Of a DNA stretch of 64,000 bases, positions 1 through 7,443 are shown piece after piece. Source of the stretch: Lachnospiraceae bacterium (GTDB lineage Bacteria > Bacillota > Clostridia > Lachnospirales > Lachnospiraceae). The notes beneath the pieces were generated by a model. That model saw nothing but the letters and a program-made list of their open reading frames with translations, was not told the origin of the DNA and ran no database searches. Where the stretch lies: contig CAADTT010000078.1 of the NCBI GenBank assembly GCA_900752065.1, forward strand, positions 79,943 through 143,942, given 5' to 3'. The stretch's first letter is position 1, and each line of letters opens with the position of its first letter. A program made the position numbers and the translations under genes.

Positions 1-586
1 GACGTTTTTCATGCTTCAATTCATACAGATACTCCCGCATTCGTTTATAGATCGTCCGGTTCCGCCGCTCTACCGCATAGTGAGACTCTATGATATCTCC
101 ATCCTGCAGCACATTGTCGGAAACCAGCACGCCTCCCACCTCCAGCAGCCGCATCACATCCGGCAGGAAATGAATATACTGTCCTTTGGCCGCGTCCATA
201 AAGATAAAATCATAGGTTTCCGTAAGCCCCGCAAGGATTTCGGCGGCATCTCCTTCCAGAAAGGTGATCTGCCCTTCCCGCCTAGCCCGCCGGAAATTTT
301 CTTTTGCAATGGGAATCCGCTTTTCATATTTTTCAATTGTCGTCACATGGGCGCCCTCCGGCGCATACTCACAGAACAGCAGCGTGGAAAACCCCACTGC
401 CGTTCCCACCTCCAGGATCCGCATAGGACGCTTCATCGCCAGCAGAACCTTCAAAAAGCTCTGCATCTCCTTACGCACGATGGGCACATAAGTATCCAGA
501 GCTTCCTGTTCTATTTCATCTAATAAAGACGTATTGCCCATATCCAGTGAATTGATATAGGCAATCATCCGTTCATTTACAATCAT
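1..586 (-). CDS. SAM-dependent O-methyltransferase, TrmR-like (3' end cut by window edge)
   Basis: Class I methyltransferase of the O-methyltransferase (PF01596) type; the bacterial TrmR branch methylates 5-hydroxyuridine at the tRNA wobble position. I read about 195 residues from an ATG whose codon ends at 586, with no stop before base 1, so the C-terminus is missing. The SAM-binding motif ILEVGTAVGFST is near residue 55, the acidic DFIFMDAAKG motif near residue 122, and VLVSDNVLQDG, a typical metal-ligand region of this family, near residue 150. It follows the MltG-like gene by 15 bases on the same strand. That pairing is common in Clostridia. The family call is firm; tRNA as the substrate is inferred. 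Confidence 0.85.
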   Translation of the reverse strand, partial: MIVNERMIAYINSLDMGNTSLLDEIEQEALDTYVPIVRKEMQSFLKVLLAMKRPMRILEVGTAVGFSTLLFCEYAPEGAHVTTIEKYEKRIPIAKENFRRARREGQITFLEGDAAEILAGLTETYDFIFMDAAKGQYIHFLPDVMRLLEVGGVLVSDNVLQDGDIIESHYAVERRNRTIYKRMREYLYELKHEKR

Positions 587-601
587 GTATCTCTCTCCAT
601 A

Positions 602-994
602 TCACTGCTCCGAAGTTTCTGTTTCCGTCTCATTTGCACCGGAAAGCTCGGCAAGCATCTCCTCTGCGGTCCATGAGTTATTCAGGATATAGCTTCCGCC
701 CTTTAATTTTCCCTTGTATTCGGAAAGCTGATACTGCACCCAGAATACTTTTTCATCCCGGATCAGCCTCTTTGTCTTCAGCAGGTCAGAAAGTTCGGAC
801 ACAGAAATATCGTCCTCTATCGTCACAGCCACCTTTTTCCCCGGTGGATCAGATACCGTTTCCTCCGCAAATACCTGATAGCCAAAGGAATACGCCTTCC
901 TGCCGATATTGAGAAAGGCCACAGCCACCAGAACCAGCACCAGAAGCTTCAATATGGCAAATACTGCTATCACTGCTTTTTTTCTCTGTTTCAT
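602..994 (-). CDS. short MltG/YceG-like membrane protein
   Basis: A 130-residue protein with one N-terminal membrane segment (about residues 9-30) and then a small domain resembling the LysM-like N-terminal part of endolytic murein transglycosylase MltG: the phrase VTIEDDISVSELSDLLKTK and the following 'LKGGSYILNNSWTAEEML'. Full MltG proteins have about 330-380 residues and a catalytic glutamate in the C-terminal domain, which is absent here. The protein ends in an acidic ETETETSEQ tail. It cannot be a lytic enzyme by itself; a regulatory or binding role is possible. It sits in line with ylbF upstream and the methyltransferase downstream. Confidence 0.7.
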   Translation of the reverse strand: MKQRKKAVIAVFAILKLLVLVLVAVAFLNIGRKAYSFGYQVFAEETVSDPPGKKVAVTIEDDISVSELSDLLKTKRLIRDEKVFWVQYQLSEYKGKLKGGSYILNNSWTAEEMLAELSGANETETETSEQ

Positions 995-1016
995 AAATGT
1001 CTGCGCCTCCCGCCAG

Positions 1017-1373
1017 CTACCAGTCGATCACATCAGCAAATTCCTGAATTTCAAGCTGTACCGTATCCACGATGGCCTGATTGATTCTCTGTATCATCCT
1101 GCAAAGTTCCAGCTCATTGGCCAGAAACTTCTCTACCACAGGGTTTTTCCGGAACTCCTCGTTCTGCTTCTCAAACTCTTCCACAACTTCATACCAGTCA
1201 GAACCGCCTTTCTCGTTCTGAAGTTCATAATTCTTCCTTCGGAACTGATTGAGCTGTGCGCGCAGCTCCGGATTTTTCCTGATTTCCTCTTTCGCTTTTT
1301 CAAAATCCAGATATGCCTGGCTTGCACATATTGCAGAAGTCAGTTCCTGCGTACATCTGGCAACATTCTTCAT
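1017..1373 (-). CDS. YlbF/YmcA family regulator
   Basis: A 118-residue, all-helical, highly charged protein of the Com_YlbF family. In Bacillus, YlbF works with YmcA and YaaT to assist RNase Y-dependent mRNA processing and, through it, sporulation and competence. The family look is in the N-terminal helix (LTSAICASQAYLDFEKAKEE), the 'NPELRAQLNQFRRKNYELQ' segment and a second EFRKNPVVEKFLANELELC helix. Length is normal. It begins a run of three minus-strand genes. A repeat element (1459-1590) lies just upstream, so its promoter is either close to the gene or within the repeat. Confidence 0.85.
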   Translation of the reverse strand: MKNVARCTQELTSAICASQAYLDFEKAKEEIRKNPELRAQLNQFRRKNYELQNEKGGSDWYEVVEEFEKQNEEFRKNPVVEKFLANELELCRMIQRINQAIVDTVQLEIQEFADVIDW

Positions 1374-1458
1374 GTCTCTCTAACCCTCTTTTTCTATAAG
1401 ATATCTTACAAGTTGCCCGACAAATAGGATCAAAAGCCTTTGCCCCTGGCATCATCTT

Positions 1459-1590
1459 ATGAGTTTCCCATCAAATGCTCTGAGACTACGAATTGCTCCG
1501 TGCGAAAGCACTTTCGCAATTCTAAAACACCTCAAATCCGCTCATTTTTCTGCGAAAAATGGCTGCTTTTCGGTGTTTTGCGGTCCTCAT
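1459..1590 (-). repeat. structured intergenic repeat, family 2, copy 1
   Basis: On the minus strand this 132-nt segment aligns nearly end to end with 41563-41695. It starts ATGAG and ends CTCAT. Shared blocks are CCGCAAAACACCGA, CAGCCATTTTTC, GAGGTGTTTT and AGTCTCAG. It folds into nested stems: AAAACACC with GGTGTTTT, enclosing ATTTTTC with GAAAAAT, followed by a GAATTGC/GCAATTC hairpin. In the other copy that last stem is GAATCGC/GCGATCC, a partly compensated change. Similarity seems to continue past the CTCAT end into a CCAGkGkCAAA box (to about 1430). It lies between RNase J and ylbF, in the direction of transcription. I cannot name it. Confidence 0.8.
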
Positions 1591-1591
1591 A

Positions 1592-1626
1592 GACACAAAA
1601 ACGTATGCAAGCATCCGTTTTGTGTC
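1592..1626 (-). terminator. long hairpin after RNase J
   Basis: GACACAAAAACG (1592-1603) pairs with CGTTTTGTGTC (1616-1626), with an inner ATGC/GCAT pairing. It begins 20 bases past the RNase J stop and abuts the family 2 repeat. The T run is inside the stem rather than after it, so terminator function is uncertain; 3'-end protection is the alternative. Confidence 0.45.
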
Positions 1627-1646
1627 CATTTGTCCCTTGTCTCATC

Positions 1647-3311
1647 TTATACTTCCATAATAATCGGAAGAATCATCGGGCTGCGCTTCGTCTTCTTCCA
1701 CAGAAACTCACTGAGCGCATCCTTTGTCACATTTTTGATCTTTCCCCAATCCGTGATGTGCTTATCCATACAGCCGTCCAGCGCATGCTCTACTACATGG
1801 CGTGCCTCCTCCATCAGAACCTCCGACTCTCTGACATAGACAAAGCCTCTCGATACGATATCCGGTCCCGACAGAAGCTGGTTGCTGTATCTTTCCAGCG
1901 TCATGACTACGATCAGAATACCGTCTTCCGCCAGATGCTGGCGGTCACGCAGTACGATGTTTCCCACATCTCCTACGCCAAGTCCATCTACCAGGATCGC
2001 ACCGGTATGAACACGGTCCGTGATTCCTGCCTGATTCTCATTCATCTCCATCACGTCGCCGGAACGCATAATAAAGATATTCTCCTTTGGAATACCAAGG
2101 CTTAACGCCAGTCCCGCATTTGCCTTCAGATGACGGTACTCTCCATGAACAGGAATCGCATACTTCGGCTTCACCAGTGAATAGATCAGCTTCAATTCCT
2201 CCTGGCATGCATGTCCGGAAACATGTGCGTCCTGGAAAATGACATCCGCACCTTTCGCCGACAGCTCATTGATCACCTTGGATACTGCCTTTTCATTTCC
2301 CGGAATCGGGTTCGAGCTGAAGATGATCGTATCTCCCGGCTTGATCGACACTTTCCTGTGCATATCCGCCGCCATCCTGGACAGGGCCGCCATAGACTCT
2401 CCCTGACTTCCCGTCGTGATGAGCACCATCTGATTATCGGGATAATTCTTCATCTGCTCGATATCGATCAGTGTATTTGCAGGAATATCCAGATATCCCA
2501 GCTCTGACGCCGTAGAAATGACATTCACCATGCTCCGCCCCTCCACGACAACCTTCCTGCCGAATTTATAAGCGGAATTGATGATCTGCTGCACCCGGTC
2601 CACATTGGAAGCAAAGGTGGCAATAATGATCCTCGTATTCCTGTGTTCCGAAAAAATACTGTCAAAAGTCCGGCCCACTGTCCTCTCGGACATGGTAAAG
2701 CCCGGACGCTCCGCATTCGTACTGTCGCTCATCAGAGCCAGTACGCCCTTCTTTCCGATCTCTGCAAAACGCTGCAGATCGATAGCGTCCCCGAATACCG
2801 GCGTGTAGTCTACCTTAAAGTCTCCGGTATGGACAACAATTCCCGCCGGAGAGTAAATAGCCAGCGCAGAGGCATCCTGGATACTGTGGTTTGTCTTGAT
2901 AAACTCGATGCGGAAGGCGCCCAGATTGATGGACTGCCCATGCTTTACGACCTTCCTCTTACAAGCCTTCATAAGATTATGCTCTTTTAATTTATTTTCA
3001 ATCAATCCCATGGTAAGCTTTGTCGCATAGATTGGTGCAGAAAACTCCTTTAAGATATAAGGCAGCGCACCGATATGGTCCTCATGTCCATGGGTGATGA
3101 CAAATCCCTTCATCTTATCTGCATTGTTCTTCAAATAGGTTATATCCGGTATCACCAGATCGATTCCCAGCATGTCATCCTCCGGAAAGGACAGGCCGCA
3201 GTCCACCACAACAATACTGTCCTCATACTCAAACACAGTAATGTTCATGCCGATCTGCTCCAAACCTCCCAGGGGGATGATTTTCAGTTTTGAATGATTC
3301 ACGTTCTTCAA
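1647..3311 (-). CDS. rnj: ribonuclease J
   Basis: Metallo-beta-lactamase/beta-CASP ribonuclease (554 residues) with 5'-3' exonuclease and endonuclease activity in mRNA decay and rRNA maturation. The zinc-binding HGHEDH motif is near residue 75, in VITHGHEDHIGALPYIL. The beta-CASP region contains MSDSTNAERPGFT and TTGSQGE. A later VHGEYRH supplies another metal histidine, and the C-terminal domain is present. I start it at a TTG at 3311 because GGAGG lies 8 bases upstream. The reading frame extends 10 codons further to an ATG with no such site. It follows the IreB-RuvX-DUF1292 group, separated by two hairpins. Confidence 0.95.
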   Translation of the reverse strand: MKNVNHSKLKIIPLGGLEQIGMNITVFEYEDSIVVVDCGLSFPEDDMLGIDLVIPDITYLKNNADKMKGFVITHGHEDHIGALPYILKEFSAPIYATKLTMGLIENKLKEHNLMKACKRKVVKHGQSINLGAFRIEFIKTNHSIQDASALAIYSPAGIVVHTGDFKVDYTPVFGDAIDLQRFAEIGKKGVLALMSDSTNAERPGFTMSERTVGRTFDSIFSEHRNTRIIIATFASNVDRVQQIINSAYKFGRKVVVEGRSMVNVISTASELGYLDIPANTLIDIEQMKNYPDNQMVLITTGSQGESMAALSRMAADMHRKVSIKPGDTIIFSSNPIPGNEKAVSKVINELSAKGADVIFQDAHVSGHACQEELKLIYSLVKPKYAIPVHGEYRHLKANAGLALSLGIPKENIFIMRSGDVMEMNENQAGITDRVHTGAILVDGLGVGDVGNIVLRDRQHLAEDGILIVVMTLERYSNQLLSGPDIVSRGFVYVRESEVLMEEARHVVEHALDGCMDKHITDWGKIKNVTKDALSEFLWKKTKRSPMILPIIMEV

Positions 3312-3346
3312 ATAATTACACCTCCATATATTTTTATGCATAACTT

Positions 3347-3370
3347 AAAAGCAGACGCCTCTCTGCTTTT
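3347..3370 (-). terminator. hairpin between DUF1292 gene and rnj
   Basis: AAAAGCAGA (3347-3355) pairs perfectly with TCTGCTTTT (3362-3370) around a 6-nt loop. On the minus strand it ends in a short T run, a plausible weak terminator for the ireB-ruvX-DUF1292 operon. Confidence 0.55.
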
Positions 3371-3383
3371 CTTTCGTAATTGG

Positions 3384-3412
3384 TAACAGTTCAGCTAAGG
3401 GCTGAACTGTTA
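3384..3412. repeat. GTAACAGTTC-type hairpin, copy 1
   Basis: TAACAGTTCAGC (3384-3395) and GCTGAACTGTTA (3401-3412) form a perfect 12-bp stem with a 5-nt loop. No T run follows on either strand. The same arm sequence recurs at 4406-4434 and 10529-10613, which suggests a small dispersed repeat and not just a terminator. Confidence 0.65.
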
Positions 3413-3424
3413 TTGTACTTGCTC

Positions 3425-3682
3425 TTATACAAGGTCGATATCTTCCAGCATCTCCGAAAAAACCTTAGCAACTGCCTCCAGCTCATCGTCATCCTCTACG
3501 ATCCTGTATAATGCTTCCTGTTCTCCATCCTGCGACAGATCTTTTAAGATGAGCGCCTCCGCGTCATCCTCCTCGGAATCTGTCACCAGAATATAATCCA
3601 CACCGCCTACCCTCGTCTGTTCCAGCACAAAAAACTCTGCCGTCTCGTCGCTTTCATTTAAGTTAAATCTGATCTTTTCCAC
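3425..3682 (-). CDS. DUF1292 family protein (YrzB-like)
   Basis: An 85-residue, very acidic protein matching the DUF1292 family: VEQTRV-like beta strands ('FFVLEQTRVGGVDYILVTD'), then acidic runs EEDDAEALILKD and VEDDDELEAV. Function is unknown. In Firmicutes it is regularly the third gene after ireB (yrzL) and ruvX (yrrK), as here; its start overlaps the end of ruvX by 20 bases, indicating translational coupling. Length is standard. Confidence 0.88.
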   Translation of the reverse strand: MEKIRFNLNESDETAEFFVLEQTRVGGVDYILVTDSEEDDAEALILKDLSQDGEQEALYRIVEDDDELEAVAKVFSEMLEDIDLV

Positions 3683-4112
3683 TCTTCATGCCCTCACAAT
3701 CTAAATAACCCTGCAGGATATAAACAGCCGCCAGCATATCCACATACTGCTTCCTGTTCTCACGGCGCACCTGCCCTTCCATGAGCGTCCGGTTCGCCTC
3801 CACCGTTGTCAGCCGTTCATCCCACATGACGACGGGCAGACCTGTCCTTTTCTCCAGCATCTCCTTAAACGCCAGAGATTTCTCTGCTCTGTCTCCAAGC
3901 GTATTATTCATATTTTTGGGAAATCCCAGAACAATGGTTCCCACATCATATTCGCTGATCAGCTCCTCGATTCTCGCCAAAGTCCTGCGCAGCTTATTTT
4001 CCGATGTTCTTCTGATGATCTCCACTCCCTGGGCCGTCAGACCCAGCCCGTCACTGACAGCCACTCCCACAGTTTTCGATCCGAAATCAAGTCCTATCAC
4101 ACGCTTGTCCAT
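3663..4112 (-). CDS. ruvX: RuvX/YqgF family RNase H-fold nuclease
   Basis: A 149-residue YqgF-family protein with an RNase H-like fold. Members are annotated as putative Holliday junction resolvases, and in E. coli the protein acts in 16S rRNA 5' maturation. Acidic catalytic residues are visible: Asp in VIGLDFGSKTVGVAVSD near residue 9, Glu in MWDERLTTVEA near residue 98, and Asp in VDMLAAVYILQGYLD near residue 124. It sits between ireB (3-base gap) and DUF1292 (overlap), the conserved order in Firmicutes. Confidence 0.93.
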   Translation of the reverse strand: MDKRVIGLDFGSKTVGVAVSDGLGLTAQGVEIIRRTSENKLRRTLARIEELISEYDVGTIVLGFPKNMNNTLGDRAEKSLAFKEMLEKRTGLPVVMWDERLTTVEANRTLMEGQVRRENRKQYVDMLAAVYILQGYLDCEGMKSGKDQI

Positions 4113-4115
4113 AGA

Positions 4116-4379
4116 TTACTTCCATGCCCTGTTCTTAACGTATTCTTTCAGAAGTTCTTCCACCAGTTCGTCACGCTCCACCTTCATGATCAGGCTTCTG
4201 GCGTTGTTGTGGCTTGTAATATAAGTCGGGTCCCCCGACATAATATATCCGACAATCTGGTTGACCGGATTATATCCCTTCTCCGTCATCGCATTATAGA
4301 CCGTGTCCAGGATTTCCTTCACACTCACTTCCGTCTCTGCATTCACTCTAAAATACTGTGTACTGTTTATGTTACCCAT
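4116..4379 (-). CDS. ireB: IreB family regulatory phosphoprotein
   Basis: An 87-residue protein of the UPF0297/IreB family. In Enterococcus faecalis IreB is a substrate of the PASTA kinase IreK and dampens intrinsic cephalosporin resistance. Family features seen here are 'STQYFRVNAETEVSVKEIL', the 'YNPVNQIVGYIMSGDPTYITSHNNAR' segment (in part) and a C-terminal DELVEELLKEYV helix. First gene of the ireB-ruvX-DUF1292 operon. It has an upstream promoter candidate and a small hairpin in the leader. Confidence 0.92.
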   Translation of the reverse strand: MGNINSTQYFRVNAETEVSVKEILDTVYNAMTEKGYNPVNQIVGYIMSGDPTYITSHNNARSLIMKVERDELVEELLKEYVKNRAWK

Positions 4380-4405
4380 TTTATCACGCCCTTAACTAAA
4401 CTTTG

Positions 4406-4434
4406 GTAACAGTTCAGACAAGCTGATCTGTTAC
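4406..4434. repeat. GTAACAGTTC-type hairpin, copy 2
   Basis: GTAACAGTTCAG (4406-4417) pairs with CTGATCTGTTAC (4423-4434), with one internal mismatch. It lies in the leader of ireB, after the predicted promoter. The left arm matches the hairpin at 3384. Confidence 0.6.
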
Positions 4435-4478
4435 AAACTTTGCATATCTGTTCTGTGCCAAACAGTTATATCCATTCT

Positions 4479-4506
4479 AATATATTCTTTCGCAAAATAC
4501 AATCAA
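4479..4506 (-). promoter_or_regulatory. candidate sigma-A promoter for ireB operon
   Basis: On the minus strand TTGATT, a 16-base spacer and TATATT, placed 100 bases before ireB. The -35 box overlaps the mtaB stop codon. Confidence 0.5.
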
Positions 4507-5807
4507 AACCTTACACTTGTTAAAATTCCCTGCTTTCGCTCCCCCTGTATGCGGACCGGTACGATCTGATTTGCATAGTCTTCTGCAGCAGGAATCGCCA
4601 GACGAATGTATTCTCTGGTATGCCCCGCGTAATATTTTTCTCCATCCAGAATCATCAGCTCCTCAAACAGCACCTCATCCCGGTCTCCGATCCGTTCCTC
4701 CTCATATGCCGCCTGGTTTTTGCGGTTCAGCTCCAGCAGAATATTGCCCCTCTCTGCTTTTTTTTCATCACTGACCTGATTCTCCATCACTGCGGCACGC
4801 GTTCCTTTTCGTCTGGAATATTTGAAGATATGCGTCTCATAGAACTGTATCTTTTCCAGAAACGCCTTCGACTCCGCAAATTCTTCCTCCGTCTCTCCCG
4901 GAAATCCCACGATCACATCTGTAGTCAGTGCCGGGCGGTCAAAATATTCTCTCAAGAGCTGACATTTTTCATAGTACTCCTCCGCCGTATATCTGCGGTT
5001 CATCCGTTTTAATGTGGCATTGCAGCCGCTTTGCAGGGACAGGTGGAAATGAGGGCAGATCTTTGGGAGAGAGGCCAGGGTTTTCGCAAACTCCTCTGTG
5101 ATGATCCGCGGCTCCAGAGATCCCAGACGGATTCTCTTTATTCCTTCCACCTCATGCACCGCCAGGATCAGCGAAAGTAGATCTGTCCCCAGATCGACTC
5201 CATAGGAACTCAGATGGATTCCTGTTAACACGATCTCCTGATACCCGTTTGCCGCAAGCTCTCTCACCTCTGCAAGAACATCCTCCGCCTGCCGGCTTCT
5301 CACCCGGCCTCTGGCGTAGGGAATGATGCAGTAGCTGCAGAACTGGTTGCAGCCATCCTGTACCTTAATGTAGGCCCTGGTGTGCTCTGCCGTCCGGCTG
5401 ATGGACAAACTTTCGTATTCGCTGGTATGATTGACATCAATGACAAACTCTTCCTCCCGGCTTCTTTCATATTCTTCCAGAATCCTTACCAGATCCTTTT
5501 TCCGGTTGTTTCCGATCACAATATCAATCGCATCATCCATTTCCAGATCATCCTTTGCCGCCTGTACATAGCAGCCCGCCGCCACCACCACTGCCTGCGG
5601 ATTCATCTTCTTTGCCTTATGAAGCATCTGTCTGGACTTTCTGTCGGCAATGTTTGTCACCGTGCAGGTATTGATAACATAAACGTCCGCCCCTGGCGCA
5701 AATGGCACGATCTCATATCCCGCCTGTTCCAGCATCTGCTGCATAGCCTCTGTCTCATATGCATTTACCTTACATCCCAAATTGTGCAGGGCAGCCTTCT
5801 TTTTCAT
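4503..5807 (-). CDS. mtaB: tRNA t6A37 methylthiotransferase MtaB
   Basis: Radical-SAM methylthiotransferase that converts t6A37 to ms2t6A37 in ANN-decoding tRNAs. The N-terminal MTTase domain has LHNLGCKVNAYETEAM, an INTCTVTN cysteine, and a third in AAGCYVQ. The radical SAM cluster motif is QDGCNQFCSYCIIPYARG (CxxxCxxC). A TRAM-like RNA-binding tail ends the protein. I choose the ATG at 5807 (434 residues), preceded by AAGG; an upstream GTG would add 10 residues but has no ribosome site. Confidence 0.93.
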   Translation of the reverse strand: MKKKAALHNLGCKVNAYETEAMQQMLEQAGYEIVPFAPGADVYVINTCTVTNIADRKSRQMLHKAKKMNPQAVVVAAGCYVQAAKDDLEMDDAIDIVIGNNRKKDLVRILEEYERSREEEFVIDVNHTSEYESLSISRTAEHTRAYIKVQDGCNQFCSYCIIPYARGRVRSRQAEDVLAEVRELAANGYQEIVLTGIHLSSYGVDLGTDLLSLILAVHEVEGIKRIRLGSLEPRIITEEFAKTLASLPKICPHFHLSLQSGCNATLKRMNRRYTAEEYYEKCQLLREYFDRPALTTDVIVGFPGETEEEFAESKAFLEKIQFYETHIFKYSRRKGTRAAVMENQVSDEKKAERGNILLELNRKNQAAYEEERIGDRDEVLFEELMILDGEKYYAGHTREYIRLAIPAAEDYANQIVPVRIQGERKQGILTSVRF

Positions 5808-5905
5808 GTGAGCCTTATCCTTTCTGTCTGTTTTCACACAACATTTTTTTACACTTTTTAATATCCGAACTGTTACAACTTTATATAAGTTTATAGTTTT
5901 TCGAC

Positions 5906-5934
5906 TTGACTTTTTTACTGTGCATAGTTAAGAT
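5906..5934 (+). promoter_or_regulatory. sigma-A promoter of the HPr-like gene
   Basis: TTGACT, a 17-base spacer and TAAGAT, 34 bases upstream of the ATG at 5968. A GGGAGG ribosome site precedes that start. Confidence 0.65.
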
Positions 5935-5967
5935 GAAAGTATAAAAAACAAGGGAGGTTTTTCCAAA

Positions 5968-6201
5968 ATGAAAACAGTTAAAATTTCTTTAAATTCCATT
6001 GATAAAGTTAAATCATTCGTTAATGACATTACGAAATTCGATTACGATTTCGATTTAGTATCCGGCAGATACGTCATCGATGCAAAGTCCATCATGGGTA
6101 TCTTCAGCCTGGATCTGTCCAAGCCGATCGATCTGAACATCCATGTGGAGGACAATGTTGACGATATCGTAGCTTCTTTGTCTTCCTATATCATCGAGTA
6201 A
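5968..6201 (+). CDS. HPr-like protein lacking the phosphorylatable histidine
   Basis: A 77-residue protein that aligns with PTS phosphocarrier HPr. The start (KTVKISLNSIDKV) and the segment around the regulatory serine (AKSIMGIFSLDLSKPIDLNI, compare KSIMGVMSLGIAKG in B. subtilis HPr) are clear. The active-site loop IHARPA with His15 is missing; IDKV replaces it, with a few residues deleted. It therefore cannot take phosphate from Enzyme I at His15, while the Ser46 region that HPr kinase and CcpA contact in true HPr remains. A monocistronic gene with its own promoter and terminator, and the only plus-strand gene in this part. A regulatory role is inferred. Confidence 0.85.
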   Translation: MKTVKISLNSIDKVKSFVNDITKFDYDFDLVSGRYVIDAKSIMGIFSLDLSKPIDLNIHVEDNVDDIVASLSSYIIE

Positions 6202-6215
6202 TCAAAAATACTCTC

Positions 6216-6247
6216 TGCCTGTGCATAATCCTGCACAGGCATTTTTT
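6216..6247. terminator. bidirectional intrinsic terminator
   Basis: TGCCTGTGC and GCACAGGCA form a 9-bp stem followed by TTTTTT on the plus strand. On the minus strand the stem is followed by TATTTTTG. It lies between the convergent HPr-like gene and thiI. Confidence 0.88.
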
Positions 6248-6253
6248 CTGTTT

Positions 6254-7432
6254 TTATTCGACCCAGATGTTCTCTGTTGTCTCGATGGCCGTCTTCATCA
6301 GCTCATCAATCTTTTCTTCCAAATGCGTCTCACTGCGCCGGATAATATTAATATTCGGCTTTGTCACCGGATGCTTTGCCACGAAGATCGTGCAGCAATC
6401 CTCAAAGGGCAGGATGGATGTCTCATAAGTATCGATCTTCTCTGCAATGTCTACGATCTCCTGCTTGTCAAAACCGATCACCGGACGGAATACCGGCATA
6501 GTACACACATCGTTTGTTGCCGCAAGGCTCTGCATGGTCTGGCTGGCCACCTGTCCGATGCTCTCTCCCGTGATCAGTCCCAGGCTTCCCGTCTCCTTTG
6601 CAAAATGCTCCGCGATCCGCATCATATAGCGGCGCATGATGATCGTCAGCTCTTCATGCGGACATTTTTCGTAGATATAGAGCTGGATATCTGTGAAGTT
6701 TACCACATGCAGGTTGATCGGCCCGGAATACCTGGCCACCAGATGTGCCAGATCCACTACCTTCTGTTTTGCCCTGTCACTGGTATAAGGCGGTGCATGA
6801 AAATATACCGCATCGATCTTCACGCCTCTCTTGGCGATCATATAACCTGCCACCGGACTGTCGATCCCGCCGGAAAGAAGAAGCATGGCTTTTCCATTGG
6901 TTCCTACCGGCATACCGCCGGGTCCCGGTATGATCTGGGAATAGATGTAGACCTGATCCCTGATCTCCACATCCAGCATCACATCCGGATGATGGACGTC
7001 CACCTTCATATTGGGAAACGCATCCAGGATCTTTTCTCCAAGATCGCTGTTGATCTCCATGGATGTCTTAGGATAGCTCTTTTTCGCTCTCCGGGCATTC
7101 ACCTTGAAGGTCAGCGCCCGATCCCCGTATACCTTTTTCAGATAGTCCAGCACCACCGCCGTCAGGTTCTCAAATCCCTCGTCGGCTGTCTGCACCATAG
7201 GACAGATCCCCACGATTCCAAAAACCCTCTGCAATGCCCCTATGACCTCTTCATAGTCAAATTCACTCTGAGCCTCCACAAAAATACGCCCCTGTTCCTT
7301 GCGTACAAAAAACTTTCCCTCCACATGCTTTAATGCGTGGCGGATCTGCTTCATCAGCGCATCCTCAAAGAGATGGCGGTTCTTTCCCTTAATCCCGATT
7401 TCTCCGTATTTTATCAAAAACGCTTTAAACAT
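6254..7432 (-). CDS. thiI: tRNA 4-thiouridine synthase ThiI
   Basis: ATP-dependent sulfurtransferase that makes 4-thiouridine at tRNA position 8 (392 residues). An N-terminal ferredoxin-like plus THUMP region (about 1-165) precedes the PP-loop ATPase motif LLSGGIDSPVAGYMIAKRG near residue 185. TGESIGQVASQT and FRPVIGFDKQEIVDIA are typical of ThiI. The C-terminal rhodanese domain of E. coli ThiI is absent, as in Bacillus. It lies 11 bases downstream of a cysteine desulfurase gene, the usual partner that supplies persulfide sulfur. Confidence 0.95.
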   Translation of the reverse strand: MFKAFLIKYGEIGIKGKNRHLFEDALMKQIRHALKHVEGKFFVRKEQGRIFVEAQSEFDYEEVIGALQRVFGIVGICPMVQTADEGFENLTAVVLDYLKKVYGDRALTFKVNARRAKKSYPKTSMEINSDLGEKILDAFPNMKVDVHHPDVMLDVEIRDQVYIYSQIIPGPGGMPVGTNGKAMLLLSGGIDSPVAGYMIAKRGVKIDAVYFHAPPYTSDRAKQKVVDLAHLVARYSGPINLHVVNFTDIQLYIYEKCPHEELTIIMRRYMMRIAEHFAKETGSLGLITGESIGQVASQTMQSLAATNDVCTMPVFRPVIGFDKQEIVDIAEKIDTYETSILPFEDCCTIFVAKHPVTKPNINIIRRSETHLEEKIDELMKTAIETTENIWVE

Positions 7433-7443
7433 GACTCTCTCCT

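Noticed and set aside
1459..1839. 126-codon plus-strand reading frame
   Set aside because: Antisense to rnj and made partly of repeat sequence; a shadow frame.
3384..3412. Intrinsic terminator
   Set aside because: The stem is strong but no T run follows on either strand; listed as a repeat instead.
6221..7333. 370-codon plus-strand frame opposite thiI, and similar long frames opposite polC (43964-45214, 46241-47560)
   Set aside because: His/Arg/Leu-rich composition typical of antisense shadows; the minus-strand genes have complete conserved motifs.
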